Of a stretch of DNA of 64,000 bases, positions 10,030-20,261 are shown piece by piece. Positions within the stretch are counted from its first letter, which is position 1; each line of letters begins with the position of its first letter. The notes below the pieces were generated by a model. The model had not been told where the DNA came from, searched no databases, and saw only the letters and a list, made by a program, of their open reading frames with translations. The DNA lies in NCBI GenBank assembly GCA_014529385.2, contig CM043958.1, forward strand, positions 138,051,043 to 138,115,042. The letters run 5' to 3'. Position numbers and translations under genes: made by a program. Origin of the DNA: Adiantum capillus-veneris (Eukaryota > Streptophyta > Polypodiopsida > Polypodiales > Pteridaceae).

Positions 10030-10920
10030 CTAGAAGTCTCGTCGCAATCGACGTGCAAGCTGCATATCTTTTGGTTGTATTGTCACTCGCTTTGCATGTA
10101 TGGCGCATAGGTTGGTATCTTCCAACACCGAAATGATGTGGGCCTCTGCAGCTTCTTGAATAGCCTCTAGTGCTATTGCTTGCATTCTTTACTGATTTCC
10201 ATAGCTTTGAAGCACCTCCTTCACAGTGCGAGCAAAGGGGGCGCGTCGAATCAAAAGCTCCGTCGTCTTCTGGTAGTGGCGGATTTATGCAAATGCCCTT
10301 GCTATTTTCCGGCGCCGCTGTGGTTGTCTTGGGGGCACTTGCACATTTGCTGGCAGGCGGCGTTTAGGCTTCTTGAAAAACTTAGACTTGCGCATGTTTA
10401 CATGCTTAGGGGCTGGTTCTGCAGCCTCTTCTGATTCTTCCTCTTCCCTTGGCTGCCGATCTTGTCGTGTGTGGAGGGCTCCCTGGCCTCCAGGCAATTT
10501 CTTCCCCCCAACGGCCACCCGGTGTGTGTGCGGTATTTTTTCTCGCAGCCATGGTGGCTCACTCTCTGATTCAGTGTCTGTATGGACCACCCGAGTCCTG
10601 GATGGTCCTGCTTGTGATTGGTGGCACGACGGATGCTCCCTATCGAACTTTGTTGTTTGCTGGCCCTCTTCTTCTCTCCAGCGTTGGGCACGTTGCTTCA
10701 TTCTCCTTCTAGGTGTTATATCTTGAGGAGGTGGAGATTCAACAGTCCTCGATGACTCTCGTGCCCTACCACCATGCCCACTACCAGATGAGTTCCTGGA
10801 ACGGCCAGGCGTTCGTGGCCGTTTTCTTGTGCCTTTAAGACATGACGGATTCTCACATCCTTGGAGGGTGTTTTTGTTGGCAGGCAAATGCTCTTTCGTG
10901 GTTTGTTTGGTGCGCGCCAT
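10030..10920 (-). pseudogene. Transposon gene C: histone H3 variant with a long N-terminal tail
   Basis: A single open frame of 297 codons (including the final stop) from the ATG at 10918-10920 to a TAG at 10030-10032, interrupted by TAA at codons 212 (10285-10287) and 244 (10189-10191). The protein opens with MARTKQT, that is Met plus residues 1-6 of histone H3. A tail of about 200 residues follows, rich in Arg, Ser, Pro and Glu. The last 90 or so residues align without gaps to the H3 histone fold: IRHYQKTTELLIRRAPF (alpha-N and alpha-1), [12 protein letters not shown] (alpha-2), and [16 protein letters not shown] with [10 protein letters not shown] (loop 2 and alpha-3). Both stops fall where H3 has ordinary residues and can be explained by single base changes. 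IRH, APF and the long tail recall CENH3, but loop 1 has the length of canonical H3 and lacks the extra CENH3 residue. In H3 biology this protein would be packaged with H4. Its role in a transposon is unknown. It has its own TATA box. Confidence 0.88.
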
Positions 10921-10977
10921 TTCGTTGGTAAGAGCTCACCTGTTCTTAAGAAATGAGTGGTTTATGAGAGCATGCAA

Positions 10978-10985
10978 TATTTATA
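10978..10985 (-). promoter_or_regulatory. TATA box of the histone H3 gene
   Basis: TATAAATA on the minus strand, 58 bp upstream of the H3 ATG and within an AT-rich gap between genes D and C. It indicates separate transcription of gene C rather than read-through from gene D. Confidence 0.6.
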
Positions 10986-11058
10986 AGGGCCCATTTAAAA
11001 AGGGCCCTGTTCACACTAATTTTTTTTAAAAAGTATTATTTTTTAAATAAACATGTCG

Positions 11059-14016
11059 CTAAGAGTTGGACCCTGCGTTCACGTTTAGTGACTCACGCAG
11101 TATCCACTTTGATCCTTGTCGCACTCTGCATCGCCGCCATGCAGCATGCTTGGTGGGACCTTGCGACATTTGCCACTTGTTGCTATGCTCTTGACGACTC
11201 CATTTCCGCACTTCAATAGCAATCTTGGATTGTCGCGCACGCTCCATTGTGAGCTTACGAGCAAATGTTGTGCGAAAAAACCAATTGAACATCTTTTCCA
11301 AATAATTGGATTGCACCATTCCACCACCATCTCGAGTATTTTTGAAGTACACTCCCCTTGCTCGATAATGGGACTTCTCCATGCCTTGAGTGCTAAAAAT
11401 TTCAAGCGATCCATACTTGTGCATAAAAAATGCAGCATGCGCAAACAAGATATGTTGTTCACATGAGTCAACGATCCACATTATTAAATAAAAGAAATCC
11501 CTTGTAATGAATACACCAAGTAAAATGACTTACCATGTAATGTGTGATGTTATTTTCACCCCAAGAAAGGGTGAAGACCTTGGTAAAATCCGCCAAGGCT
11601 TCTTGAAATGATTGGCGTTGTTCTTCTGTTATGCTGTTAAGGCCCATAAGCTTGACCATTTTATCAAAATGTGCCCAAACTTGCTTGCGCTTGTTTGCAA
11701 GCTCGCTATTTGAATCATTGTCGGTAGTAGCTTTGCATAACTCCTTCCAAAGCTCCCAAAGGTTACCTGCCTGCTGGTTGGAGCTGTTTTGAGCATCATA
11801 TCGACTTGGCTTTCCTTGGGAAACTTTCTTCAAAAAGTGTCTAGCTTTTTGTCCACTCATTGAGACTTGTTGAGCAATTTCATGGGCCTCCCCTGTGTTC
11901 TTTGCAGCAACGATAGACACATTTTCACCGTGACAGCCAATGGAATTCAAGAGTACCTCCACTCTTTTGATTGCTTCTTGGTACTTTTCCAACGGTTTCA
12001 TTGTGAAAGCATAGTCAATGTGGAGCTTCAATAGCCTATCAAAAATGCGCATGAATGCGTGTAATGTACAAAAATGTACATTCGATAGAGGAAATCAAAA
12101 GATTGGATTCCAAGCGTGGTCCTTTTGATCACGGTCTGGGACATTGAGCATGGGACATCTCAGAATAGACGCTTCCCATTCTCTAACTTCATCTCCGACA
12201 TCACGACAATCTAACCCTTGTTCTCCATGCCCTTGCCATGGAAGCATGGAACTGGCCTTTGCAGTGCTCTTATGTGATTTTTTTCCATTAGGTTTGTACC
12301 CTCGAGTGCAAAATGCACAAGGCATGAGATAAGAAGCCCCTTGTTTGCAGCCAAGCAAACACTTTATGGTCTTCAAATCCCCACCTAAGTGCCACTCCAT
12401 ATCATAACTACCAAAACCCTCAATCTCCAACTTCTGACCTGCAATTTGGGAGTGTATTACTTCTGTGATCCATGGAGTTCTCTCAAAAATCCATGAAAGT
12501 ACGTACTCCATTGGTATCTTTGGGCACCTCAATAGCACCCAACCACCAAATGTATTTCTCTGATTGCACGCTAAAAGATGGGGTGGGAGATGGCTCGACT
12601 GAATTCCTTCGCTTGGTTTGTAGAAGGGACTTGTTCATTAGAGTGACACTTAGCCTCTCTAACCTTCGGCCTTTCACTATTTGACACTCATCGAGTTTCA
12701 GCACAAAAGTGACTTTTGTGCCAAGAACTACAAAATAAATAGTGCTAAGACCTTAAACTTCAGAGTCTATGATAAGAATAATACCAAAGAAAAAAGTAAA
12801 GTGTGTCACCTTCTTCAGGTAACTCGTAAAATCTAGGCATGGCTTCTTGAAGCCTTCTAAGATCCACGAAAATATTGTTCCACATTGTGTAAGGAAAGCC
12901 CTTCTCCGAAGGTCTTATGGATAGTTTCTTACCTTTTCCCCTTGTCTTTGTTGCGCACGAAGCATAAAGGGAAGTTGGCATTGTGTCCTCAATGTGTAGG
13001 TATGTCCCAATGCGGGAGAACACATCTTCGTTTGTGGCCTTCTTTGCGAGCTTGACTTGTGAGGAACGAGAAATAGGTTTTCCACAATGCCATGTTCTTT
13101 GAGGGCATCCTTTAGGAGTTGGAAAATAGCCTGATAGGCTTTGGTGCTGATTCCAACCTCATCACAAGCTTGTTGAACGTCATCATCACTAACCACATTT
13201 CTTAATTTACGCATAAGGTCCTTGGTGACTGCATCCTTAATGTGCTTACCTCTAGGTGATTGTAAGATAGAAATCACGTTCTGGGTATTGAGACAACTAG
13301 TGAGAAGGTTGACTCGATCATCTTGGCTTGTTCCACCGCATGCCTCCTGGATGAAGTTTCTAGCAAACAAATAAACATAAATGTTAGAAAATAGTGTGAA
13401 GTAAGAATGCATCATGCAAGTAAAGACCAAATCACCTTGTGGCTGTAACTCGTTGTTTGCGTGCTCCTCCCGAATGTGCAAGAGTTTCAATGGATGAATA
13501 TGTGCGTTTGCGTTCCCTTGCACCAAGGGGTGTTTCTTTCAAGTATGTGATGTTGTTGGTAAGCTTCTGGATGTGGGACTCCTTTTCTTGCATTTGTTGT
13601 TCAAGAGTTTTAACTACCCTCTCCGAAGAGGCAACACTCTCTTGTAATCCCATCGTCTTGAGGTGAAGAGCTTGACATTCGTGCATCCACATATGCAAAG
13701 AAGCATCTGCACCCATACACAACCGCTTGCAATAGCCTAACAAACCTGCTTCTTCCCTCCCAAGAAATTGAAGAAATGTGTAAAGGCTATTAAACGGTGG
13801 ATGGAAGCGGCTCATAGGATCGTAAGGGTACAAATGGCCATCCACCCAAATGTCAACATTGGTCTCACAAGCGGTGCGACGTTCCTATGATGACCTTTGA
13901 TCACCTTCACTAGTGGTCTTTGGTGCAAATGCCGTGAGTAAGCAAATATGTGTGCTTTTGGTGTGCGGAGTACGTGGTGGTGGAAGCAAACCATTTGTGA
14001 TGTCCGTGAGCACCAT
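11059..14016 (-). pseudogene. Transposon gene D: transposase-like multi-exon gene, damaged
   Basis: Probable transposase of unrecognised superfamily. Exon 1 (14016 to 13436) encodes a coiled-coil stretch (VVKTLEQQMQEKESHIQKL) and has a TAG at 13885-13887. The intron 13435-13360 is phase 2. Exon 2 runs 13359 to 12810 with one frameshift near 13060. The intron 12809-12713 is phase 1. Exon 3 starts at 12712 and holds TFVLKLDECQIVKG, then a frameshift near 12500, then WHLGGDLKTIKCLLG and a CAFC pair. A TGA at about 12105 is followed by VHFCTLHAFMRIFDRLL. An intron begins GTAAGT near 11535. The last exon (to 11059) carries YGSLEIFSTQGMEKSHYRAR and YFKNTRDGGG. An Asp in KLDE, an Asp in GGDLK and a C-x2-C pair are compatible with a DDE-type nuclease, but no Glu can be assigned. 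The order of motifs resembles unclassified animal transposon proteins I recall; I could not verify this. Confidence 0.6.
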
Positions 14017-14059
14017 GGAAGCTGTTGCGTGAGGAAGCAAATGATGAAAAGATAGAGGG

Positions 14060-14200
14060 GGAAGGGTAGAGAGGTTGAGGAAGATGGGAGGAGAGAAGGA
14101 GGGAGGGGGAGGAGGAGGAAGTTAAGGGCAAGGAGGGAGAGGAGAGGGAGAGAGACAGAGGAGGGAGGAGGGAGGAGGGAGGAGGAGGAGAGAACAAAAT
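14060..14200. repeat. Purine-rich (GGAGGA/GAG) low-complexity tract
   Basis: GA/GGA-rich on the plus strand, so a pyrimidine-rich leader for gene D on the minus strand. No TATA box is obvious next to it. Confidence 0.7.
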
Positions 14201-14595
14201 GTTTATTACTTTTTGGGGGAAAAGAGTTTTGAAAAAATGGACTTTCTAAGCTTGTGGGTTAAAAAATGGGTCAAAAAATGATTTTTGGATATGTATATAT
14301 GTTGGAAGGGAGTTTTAAGTAAAAAACAAGTAAAAATGAATTTTTTTTAAAAAGTCAAATTTTGTCTCTTTGTGACCCACGTTTCTGCTGATGTGGACAC
14401 ACCGCTATGCTTCCTTCACTTTAAAAAAAGCTAGAGAGAGAAAGTAACCCTTTAGGTCCACATCCTACATTTGTCTAAAAAGAAGGCTAGAAAAGCCTAC
14501 TCAAAACTACCTTCTTCAATGCCCTTGCCCCCTAAACCCCACACAACATTAGCCTTAATTTCTAAAAATTAGGATTCCTTACAAGGCCCATGCAA

Positions 14596-14615
14596 GGTTC
14601 ATATTTCTCCTAATG
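14596..14615 (-). repeat. Right terminal inverted repeat of the histone-bearing transposon
   Basis: GGTTCATATTTCTCCTAATG, the complement of the left end with one mismatch. Gypsy-1 RNase H codons resume at 14616. Confidence 0.85.
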
Positions 14616-16851
14616 TTGCAAATGGAAATTTGCCCACCTCGTTTCGCAGAGCTTGGTCTACATCATGAAGTACTTAAGACTTTGGTGATCCGTTCCGCAG
14701 AATTAAAGGAGTCCCTAATAAATAGTTCTTCCATGAGTCTAGGGCATGTAGAACTCCGAGGAGTTCCTTTTCATATATGCTTAGAGCTTGCTCAACAGGG
14801 TCGAGCCTTTGAATTTCATAGCCTATGGCATGCCTTTCCTGAAGCAAAATAGCTCCAAGGCAATTACCACAAGCGTCACATTGGACCTCAAATGGCTTTG
14901 AGAGATCCGATAGTGTAAGCACGGGTTGAGAGATAAGCTTTTCAAAATCATTGTTCTCCTTGGCTGACCATGTATACTTAACATTTTTCTTTGTTAGGTC
15001 ATGTAATGGTCCTGCTATTAGTGAGAACTTTTCTATGAAGCGTCTATAGTATGCACACATACCTATAAAGCTTCTTAGTTCATGAAGATTCCTTGGTTTA
15101 GGCCATCCTTTTATTACCTCTAACTTTGATGGATCCATTTGGATGCCATCTTGAGAGATAATGTGACCTAAATACTAAATCTCTTGTAAGAAAAATTCAG
15201 CTTTCTTTTGGTTAACATAAAGTTTATTCTCTCTTAGAACTTGAAATATTAACTGGTCCAGGAGATGTTGCTTGTGTTTATCTAATGACTTAGAGTAGAT
15301 GATGATATCATCAAAGAACACTCTAATAAAGGTTCGGTGAGGCTTGAATAGCTTCTCCATCAAGCGGTTGAATGTGATTGGTGCATTGGTCAACCCAAAA
15401 GGCATGACAATGTATTCGTAAAGACCAAACGTAGTGCAAAATGAGGTCTTTACAATGTCTTGATCAACTATCCTTATTTGATGATAGCCACTTTTTAGGT
15501 CAATCCTACTGAAGTAGGTGGACCCTTGTAGCTTATCAAATAGGTCTTCTACCCATGGAACGGGAAACCTATTCTTGATAGTGATCCTATTTAGTTCTCT
15601 ATAGTCGACACACATACGATACGTGCCGTCTTTCTTTTGTACTAATAGCACACGAGAACAAAATGGAAATGAGTTAGGCCTAACCATGCCCTTATCAACT
15701 AACTCATCCACTTGCCGCATAATCTCATCTTGTTCAGCTTGAGAAACTCCATAAGGAGATTTGTTATGCGGTGAACTTCTTGGAAGAAGTTCAATTGCAT
15801 GGTCATCATTGCCTCGTTTAGGAGGTAGCTCACAAGGGATGTCGTCAATAAAGACATCTTGAAACCCCTTGAGAAAATTGGCGAACTCTAATTCCTTTTG
15901 ATTGTTTATATTTTCTTTTGCTAAAACATTAGGTTCATTTTCAGAGTCTTTAACAAAAATCCTGTACACGAAAATAGAGCTCTTTATTGACTTATTGAAT
16001 TCTTGTGTATATACAATGGGTATGGTGTTACCCATTTCCTTAGCATCTATGTACATATCTTTTTCTCGGAACTTAAAGGAGATTCTCCTTTCAGGGAATT
16101 TAACATTGGCAGCCATGCAATCAAACCATGGTGCCCCTAGGATTACATCCTCATGCCTGAGAGGAGAGATAAAGAATTCCTCTTTGTCCACATAGCTTTG
16201 GACATGGAGCCTCAATTTCCCAATTAAGGGAGTGACTAAATCTTTTTGCCCCTTGAAAGAACCATCTGCGGGTAGGACATCTCCCATCTCGCAGGCTTGT
16301 ATGCCTAGCTTGGTGGCCAACTCTATGGATATAAAATTGTGAGTACAACCAGGGTCAAAGAGAATAAAAGCATCATGTTCTCTTACCTTTCCCCAAGCAT
16401 GGCATAGAGGAGATCCTTTGTGGTGAATTTCCTCCTCTTGGATTTTGACCAATGTAGCTCTAGGAGGTTCATGGCAGGTGTTCTTTTGGGGATAAGCATG
16501 GTACGCATGCCCTTGCTTGCGGCACTTGAAACAAAAATTATCCTTGAGATAATTCTCAAGCTCTTCAGGAGAGAGTTTGTTTTTGCCTTTGTAAACTCCC
16601 ATCTCCTTAGCTTTGTTGGATTTTCCCTTAGGAGACTTTTGGAGATTTTCCTTCCCCTTAGGATCATTGGAACCATTGTTTTTTGTGGGCTTAGAATCTC
16701 TTTTAGCCCCCGTTTGGAAATTGATTCGAGAAGCCACCATAGTATGGTGTACAACAGTAAATATGGTGTGTGGCCTTTGGGAGTTGACATACTCCGCCAT
16801 TTCTTCAGTTAAGCCCGCACAAAATTGTTGCTTTTGCTCTCCAAAATCCAA
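14616..16851 (-). pseudogene. Gypsy-1 pol: zinc knuckle, protease, reverse transcriptase, start of RNase H
   Basis: The main frame runs 16851 to 15175 (558 codons) and continues after a stop at 15138 to 14674. A CCHC-like knuckle CFKCRKQGHAYHAY (C at about residue 107) has Tyr where the last Cys should be. The protease active site reads FDPGCTHNFIS (D about 166), with Pro replacing Ser/Thr. The reverse transcriptase has RIDLKSGYHQI, MPFGLTNAP and FFDD (about 512-515, where Y-x-D-D is usual). RNase H starts in FEVQCDACGNCLGAIL and reaches DHQSLKYFM, where a frameshift precedes the transposon insertion. The element is Ty3/Gypsy by domain order and motif, and defective through the stops and the knuckle and protease substitutions. 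Confidence 0.85.
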
Positions 16852-16884
16852 CTTCTTGAAGACAGTGGCTTTGAGTTGTAAGTC

Positions 16885-17986
16885 TCAAAACTTGTCTACA
16901 TATTTGTGAATGGATTCATAGGGAGAGGGCTTCAAGCTTTGCCATTCGGTGAGTAGTTTGTCTTTGGCACTGGTGGCCAAAAATTGCTTCACAAGGGAAT
17001 ATCTTAAAGCTTTCCATGTTCGTGGAGATTCACCGTTGGCCCGTAGGCTAGAACACCATTGCCTGGTGGACTTTTGAAAGTGCATAGCTATATGGCGTAG
17101 CTTAGAGGCCTCCGTGAAGCCCTCATCTCCAAAAGCCGCATCGAACTGTTGGATAAAATCCAAGACTTTGTCCGTAGCACCAAAAGTGCCATCATAGGTA
17201 AGGAAAGAGATGCTCTTCCCTCCCTCTTTGAACTTCTTGAGCTTGGAAAACTTCTTCCACGTGGCATAAGATTTCCTATGGCCTCTTCTTTTTGATGGTT
17301 CAAAGGTTGCACCATCACTTTCTTCAGAAGGTGAAGAATCTGAGGAAGATAGAGAAGAGGGTGACCTCTTTCTCGCTTTTTCTTACCTTGATCGTCTTTG
17401 TCTTCACCATCACTTTCATATGAGGAAGAGGATGAAGAAGATTGAGAAGAGGGTGTCCTCTTATCGCCTTTTTCTTCTCTTGCTTTTTGTCATCCCTCTT
17501 TGAAGTAGGGTGGGGAGAAGTATGTGATGGTCTTCTCCGTTTTGGAGGTGATGGGGGAGAGCTTTTAGCATGTAGTCTTTGTGGAGCCATCTCCGCTGAG
17601 GTGCCAGGAGACCCACTTCTTTCTTATTCCTTTGGTGGGGGCTCTTGAGTTCTACTTTGAGAAGGAGATGCGTCATCAAGGAGCAAATTTTTGAGCCCTT
17701 CATATGGATCCTCTTCTTCTTCTTCTTCCCGAATCCGAGAGAGACCTCTTTTGGAAGTCTCACAAGGAGGCTTCCTAGGTGCTCTCTCATCATGGTGGGG
17801 AGCTTGGAGAATCCCATGAGCACAAAGCTGTCGTTGCACTGCACTTTGGAGGGATGGATTGCCCATGGCTTGTTGAATCCTAGAAACAAGATAGTTAACA
17901 AGCATTGGGGCATCATTAGTAGCCTGATCATTAGCAAAATTAAAGTTATCAACATTAATTTTAGTCTCTTTACTATTGTCAGCCAT
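16885..17986 (-). pseudogene. Gypsy-1 gag, frameshifted
   Basis: It begins with ATG at 17986 (MADNSKETKINVDNF) about 400 bp inside the 5' LTR. The N-terminal part is charged, with a Glu run (EEEEEED). After shifts near 17620-17330 the capsid-like part lies at 17163 to 16885 with FDAAFGDEG, WCSSLRANGESPRTW and a FLATSAKDKLLTEWQSLK stretch, the typical Retrotrans_gag helical pattern. It is split into three frames, so no full Gag can be made. Confidence 0.75.
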
Positions 17987-18386
17987 TCTAACAACTTTTA
18001 GGTGTAAAAGTTTTAGGTGTACTTTGGCACTTGAAGCCCTAGTTGCTACTCCTTTACCCCTTTCGAAAAAGCGCTCAAGCTATTGTACCCTTCGCTCGAA
18101 TACCATTAATTGCAAGGAATAAAAGAGAGGGTCATTCAACACCAAAACAACACCAACTCCTATCAAGCTTTCTAATAGCTCAATAGTGGTTAAGCCATAG
18201 GCAAGCGCCTTAGGACTCCACTATTAAGACCATAGCTCTCGACGATGATGCCCTGCTAACTGCACAAAGGCAGGCACACTTCAAGGCCAAAATCCCTATT
18301 CTACTTACTCACATGCAAATAATAATACCAACCATTTATAGCTAGCTTGAGGACCTCCCTTCTTGAGCAAGAAAAAATAAACCTTG

Positions 18387-18400
18387 TGCTCTAATACCAA
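18387..18400 (-). other. Gypsy-1 primer binding site (initiator tRNA-Met)
   Basis: Read on the minus strand, TGGTATTAGAGCAC starts directly after the 5' LTR. It differs by one base from the standard plant tRNA-iMet PBS (TGGTATCAGAGC). Confidence 0.8.
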
Positions 18401-18589
18401 CGTAACATTTAAAGGTCTAGTAACTTGTGTGTAGTGGAAAATAGCATGTGCTTGGGTGGAGAGAGAAGCAAAAGTATAACACCTAGTTAGATAGCATGAA
18501 CAATACTTCAAAAGAGAGAGAAATTAAAAAAATGACAACATTTGTGGACCGAATTTGCATGGAGCCGGTCCCCCCTCCAAAAGGCTTTG
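18401..18589 (-). repeat. Gypsy-1 right LTR (5' LTR), first part
   Basis: Matches 1554-1792 of the left LTR apart from a deletion of about 50 bp. It is cut at CTTTG by Gypsy-2 and resumes at 28617. Confidence 0.88.
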
Positions 18590-19056
18590 TGTAGACGGCT
18601 GGATAGTTCACTGTGTGGGAGCGTCTTCTTAGAGGATGGGAAGCGAATTACTTAGTAGTTACTATGGTAATTACTACAGTAAACCCGAAGTGTATAAATA
18701 GGGCCCATTACATTGTAATCGGGTTGGCAATTATTATCATTTGGGTTAGCGCCTTGGCTATACTTGTACTTGAGGATCATTGGCAGTATTGTCGCTGTAC
18801 TTTCTCTCTATAAATCATATTCGTTGTAATCTTGATCTGTGATCCCAATCATGGCATATATTCCAGTTACACTTACTTCTCGTCCAATATTTTGAATCTG
18901 AATCTTATTTTAGTACATAAGTCTGACTGTTATTTCAGTATCCAAATTCCAGTCTAGTCTCTGATTCCTGTCCAGTCTGCTGTCTGAAATCTTCCTACAC
19001 TGCTGAAATCTTCCAACACTGGAATTAGATGTCTCAAGAGATCAGCTCCAATTCCA
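18590..19056 (+). repeat. Gypsy-2 5' LTR
   Basis: 467 bp, TGTAGACGG...CAATTCCA. It carries TATAAATA at 18693-18700, the likely retroelement promoter. It is largely the same as the 3' LTR with scattered substitutions and small indels. Confidence 0.9.
18693..18700 (+). promoter_or_regulatory. TATA box in Gypsy-2 5' LTR
   Basis: TATAAATA followed by GGGCCC. Just upstream lies an imperfect palindrome, 'gtagttactatggtaattac'. Both are repeated in the 3' LTR (TATA at 28231-28238). Confidence 0.65.
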
Positions 19057-19130
19057 TTTTGTCAATCACGGTGGCTCGAGCTGAAGCTCGTTGACTGAAA
19101 GACTCTTCTCCCTGTTCGAAGTTTTCAGCA

Positions 19131-20258
19131 ATGGCACCAAAATCCAATCGAGGCCGGAAATCAACCATTCGTGTTGACCCCATTCCTGAGGAGTCGGGAA
19201 GAGAGTCTAACCCCAAGCAAGAGAGGATGACTGACACTGAGGATCAGGAGGAGCATAGTCAGGCTGATGAGGCGCAGGACTCACAGCACTCCAGTCATTC
19301 TCGACGCCGACGGGCAGAACGAGAAGCACGGAAGGAAAATAGTTCCAAGAGTTCTCGGTCCCGACAGAGAGATGAGGATACCAGGGGCAGTAAAGGAAGT
19401 CACCGTACTTCTAGCAGACAAACCAGAGAAGACACTGACACGGAGACAGAGACAGAGATTGATTGGGATGTTGACACTGACAATTGCAAGAAGGCTCCCA
19501 AGCGTCATTCTGAATCCAAGAGGATAAGTGGCAGGATCAGTAGTAATCGAAATGATTACACAGCTTCCCTGAAGATTTCCTTTCCAATATTCAAGGGGGG
19601 GGGAAAAGCATGATCCAGATGTTCACATACAAGCTTTCGATCAGTATGCTAAACTAAAAAACATTGATGAAGATGATTGGGGGGAATATTTTCCACAAAC
19701 TTTGAAGGAGGCAGCGAGAAAATGGTATTACCATTACCCTGCATGCTAGCTCAGATCATATAACAAATTGCTTAAGGCCTTCAGGTTGGAATAATCCAAC
19801 AATAGAGGGGACGAAGATATTCTCTGTGAATTAGATAAGATCAAATAGAGGAATTTGTCAGTCCGCAGCTATGTGGAAAAGATAAAGGAGCTAACAGGCA
19901 CTTGCAAGAACCGCCATCTGAGAAGAGATTGAGGGCATGGTTCCTGAATGGGTTCAGAAGCAAGAAGCTTAGGGAACAAGAGGTACCAACCCCTACAAAA
20001 AAATTCAATGATTTGGTCCAAAGGGCATTAAAGATGGAACAGCAGGCTAAGAAGGAAAAGAGCCACAAGAAGCGAAGGACCAGTAGCAGTAGCTCTGCTA
20101 CTACTGAAACTTCATATTCCAGTGAGATGTCCAGTAGCTCTGAGAGTAGTTCTAATGAACGAGCAAAGGAGAAATCAAAGAACGGATCCTGGATCAAGAA
20201 AATTGAAGAGATGGCTAGGCAGATTGCCGAAATTAGCCACACAAGACAGCCAGTTTGA
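19131..20258 (+). pseudogene. Gypsy-2 gag
   Basis: Starts MAPKSNRGRKSTIRVDPIPE, a highly charged N-terminus rich in Ser, Arg and Glu. At a run of nine G (19595-19603) the frame breaks. One base more would continue into HDPDVHIQAFDQYAKLKN, the start of a Retrotrans_gag core (DDWGEYFPQTLKEAARKWYY). Further stops follow, and the end (19902-20258) is a Ser/Lys-rich stretch. This is the element's structural protein, now broken mainly by homopolymer slippage and point stops. Confidence 0.75.
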
Positions 20259-20261
20259 AAG

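Larger units (their letters stand above)
5055..14615. mobile_element. Unclassified 9.56 kb TIR DNA transposon carrying a histone H3 gene
   Basis: Bounded by inverted repeats CATTAGGAAAAATATGAACC (5055-5074) and its complement with one mismatch (14596-14615). Weaker inverted similarity runs on for some 30 bp inward. It interrupts the RNase H of Gypsy-1 between the codons for ...WANFHLQ and FHFHIAHIAG. Rejoining the flanks restores the usual residue spacing of that region with only one extra base, so the target duplication is 0-1 bp. The plus strand carries gene A (5846-6964) and gene B (7428-8955). The minus strand carries gene D (14016 to 11059) and gene C (10920 to 10030). Two foldback repeats lie in the middle. 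This structure and TSD do not match hAT (8 bp), Mutator (9-10 bp), CACTA (3 bp), PIF/Harbinger (3 bp) or Tc1/mariner (TA). The Spy group is a described type that lacks TSDs, but I saw no link to it in sequence. Confidence 0.85.

Noticed and set aside
10285-10920. The 211-residue open frame starting MARTKQT taken as a complete protein with an H3-tail mimic
   Set aside because: Reading past the stop in the same frame gives the entire H3 fold, so this is the front part of a broken histone gene rather than a stand-alone mimic.
10030-10920. Stop codons in gene C read as sense through RNA editing (U-to-C)
   Set aside because: Such editing is known from organelles of some ferns and hornworts, not nuclear transcripts, and other genes of the same element also carry lesions. 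Decay is simpler.
5055-14615. Mutator-like or PIF/Harbinger element
   Set aside because: No 9-10 bp or 3 bp duplication: TTA and TAA next to the ends are part of the inverted repeat and not a direct repeat, and gene D shows no motif I recognise from either family.
5055-14615. Helitron
   Set aside because: Helitrons lack terminal inverted repeats, start TC and end CTRR, and encode Rep/helicase. None of these is seen.
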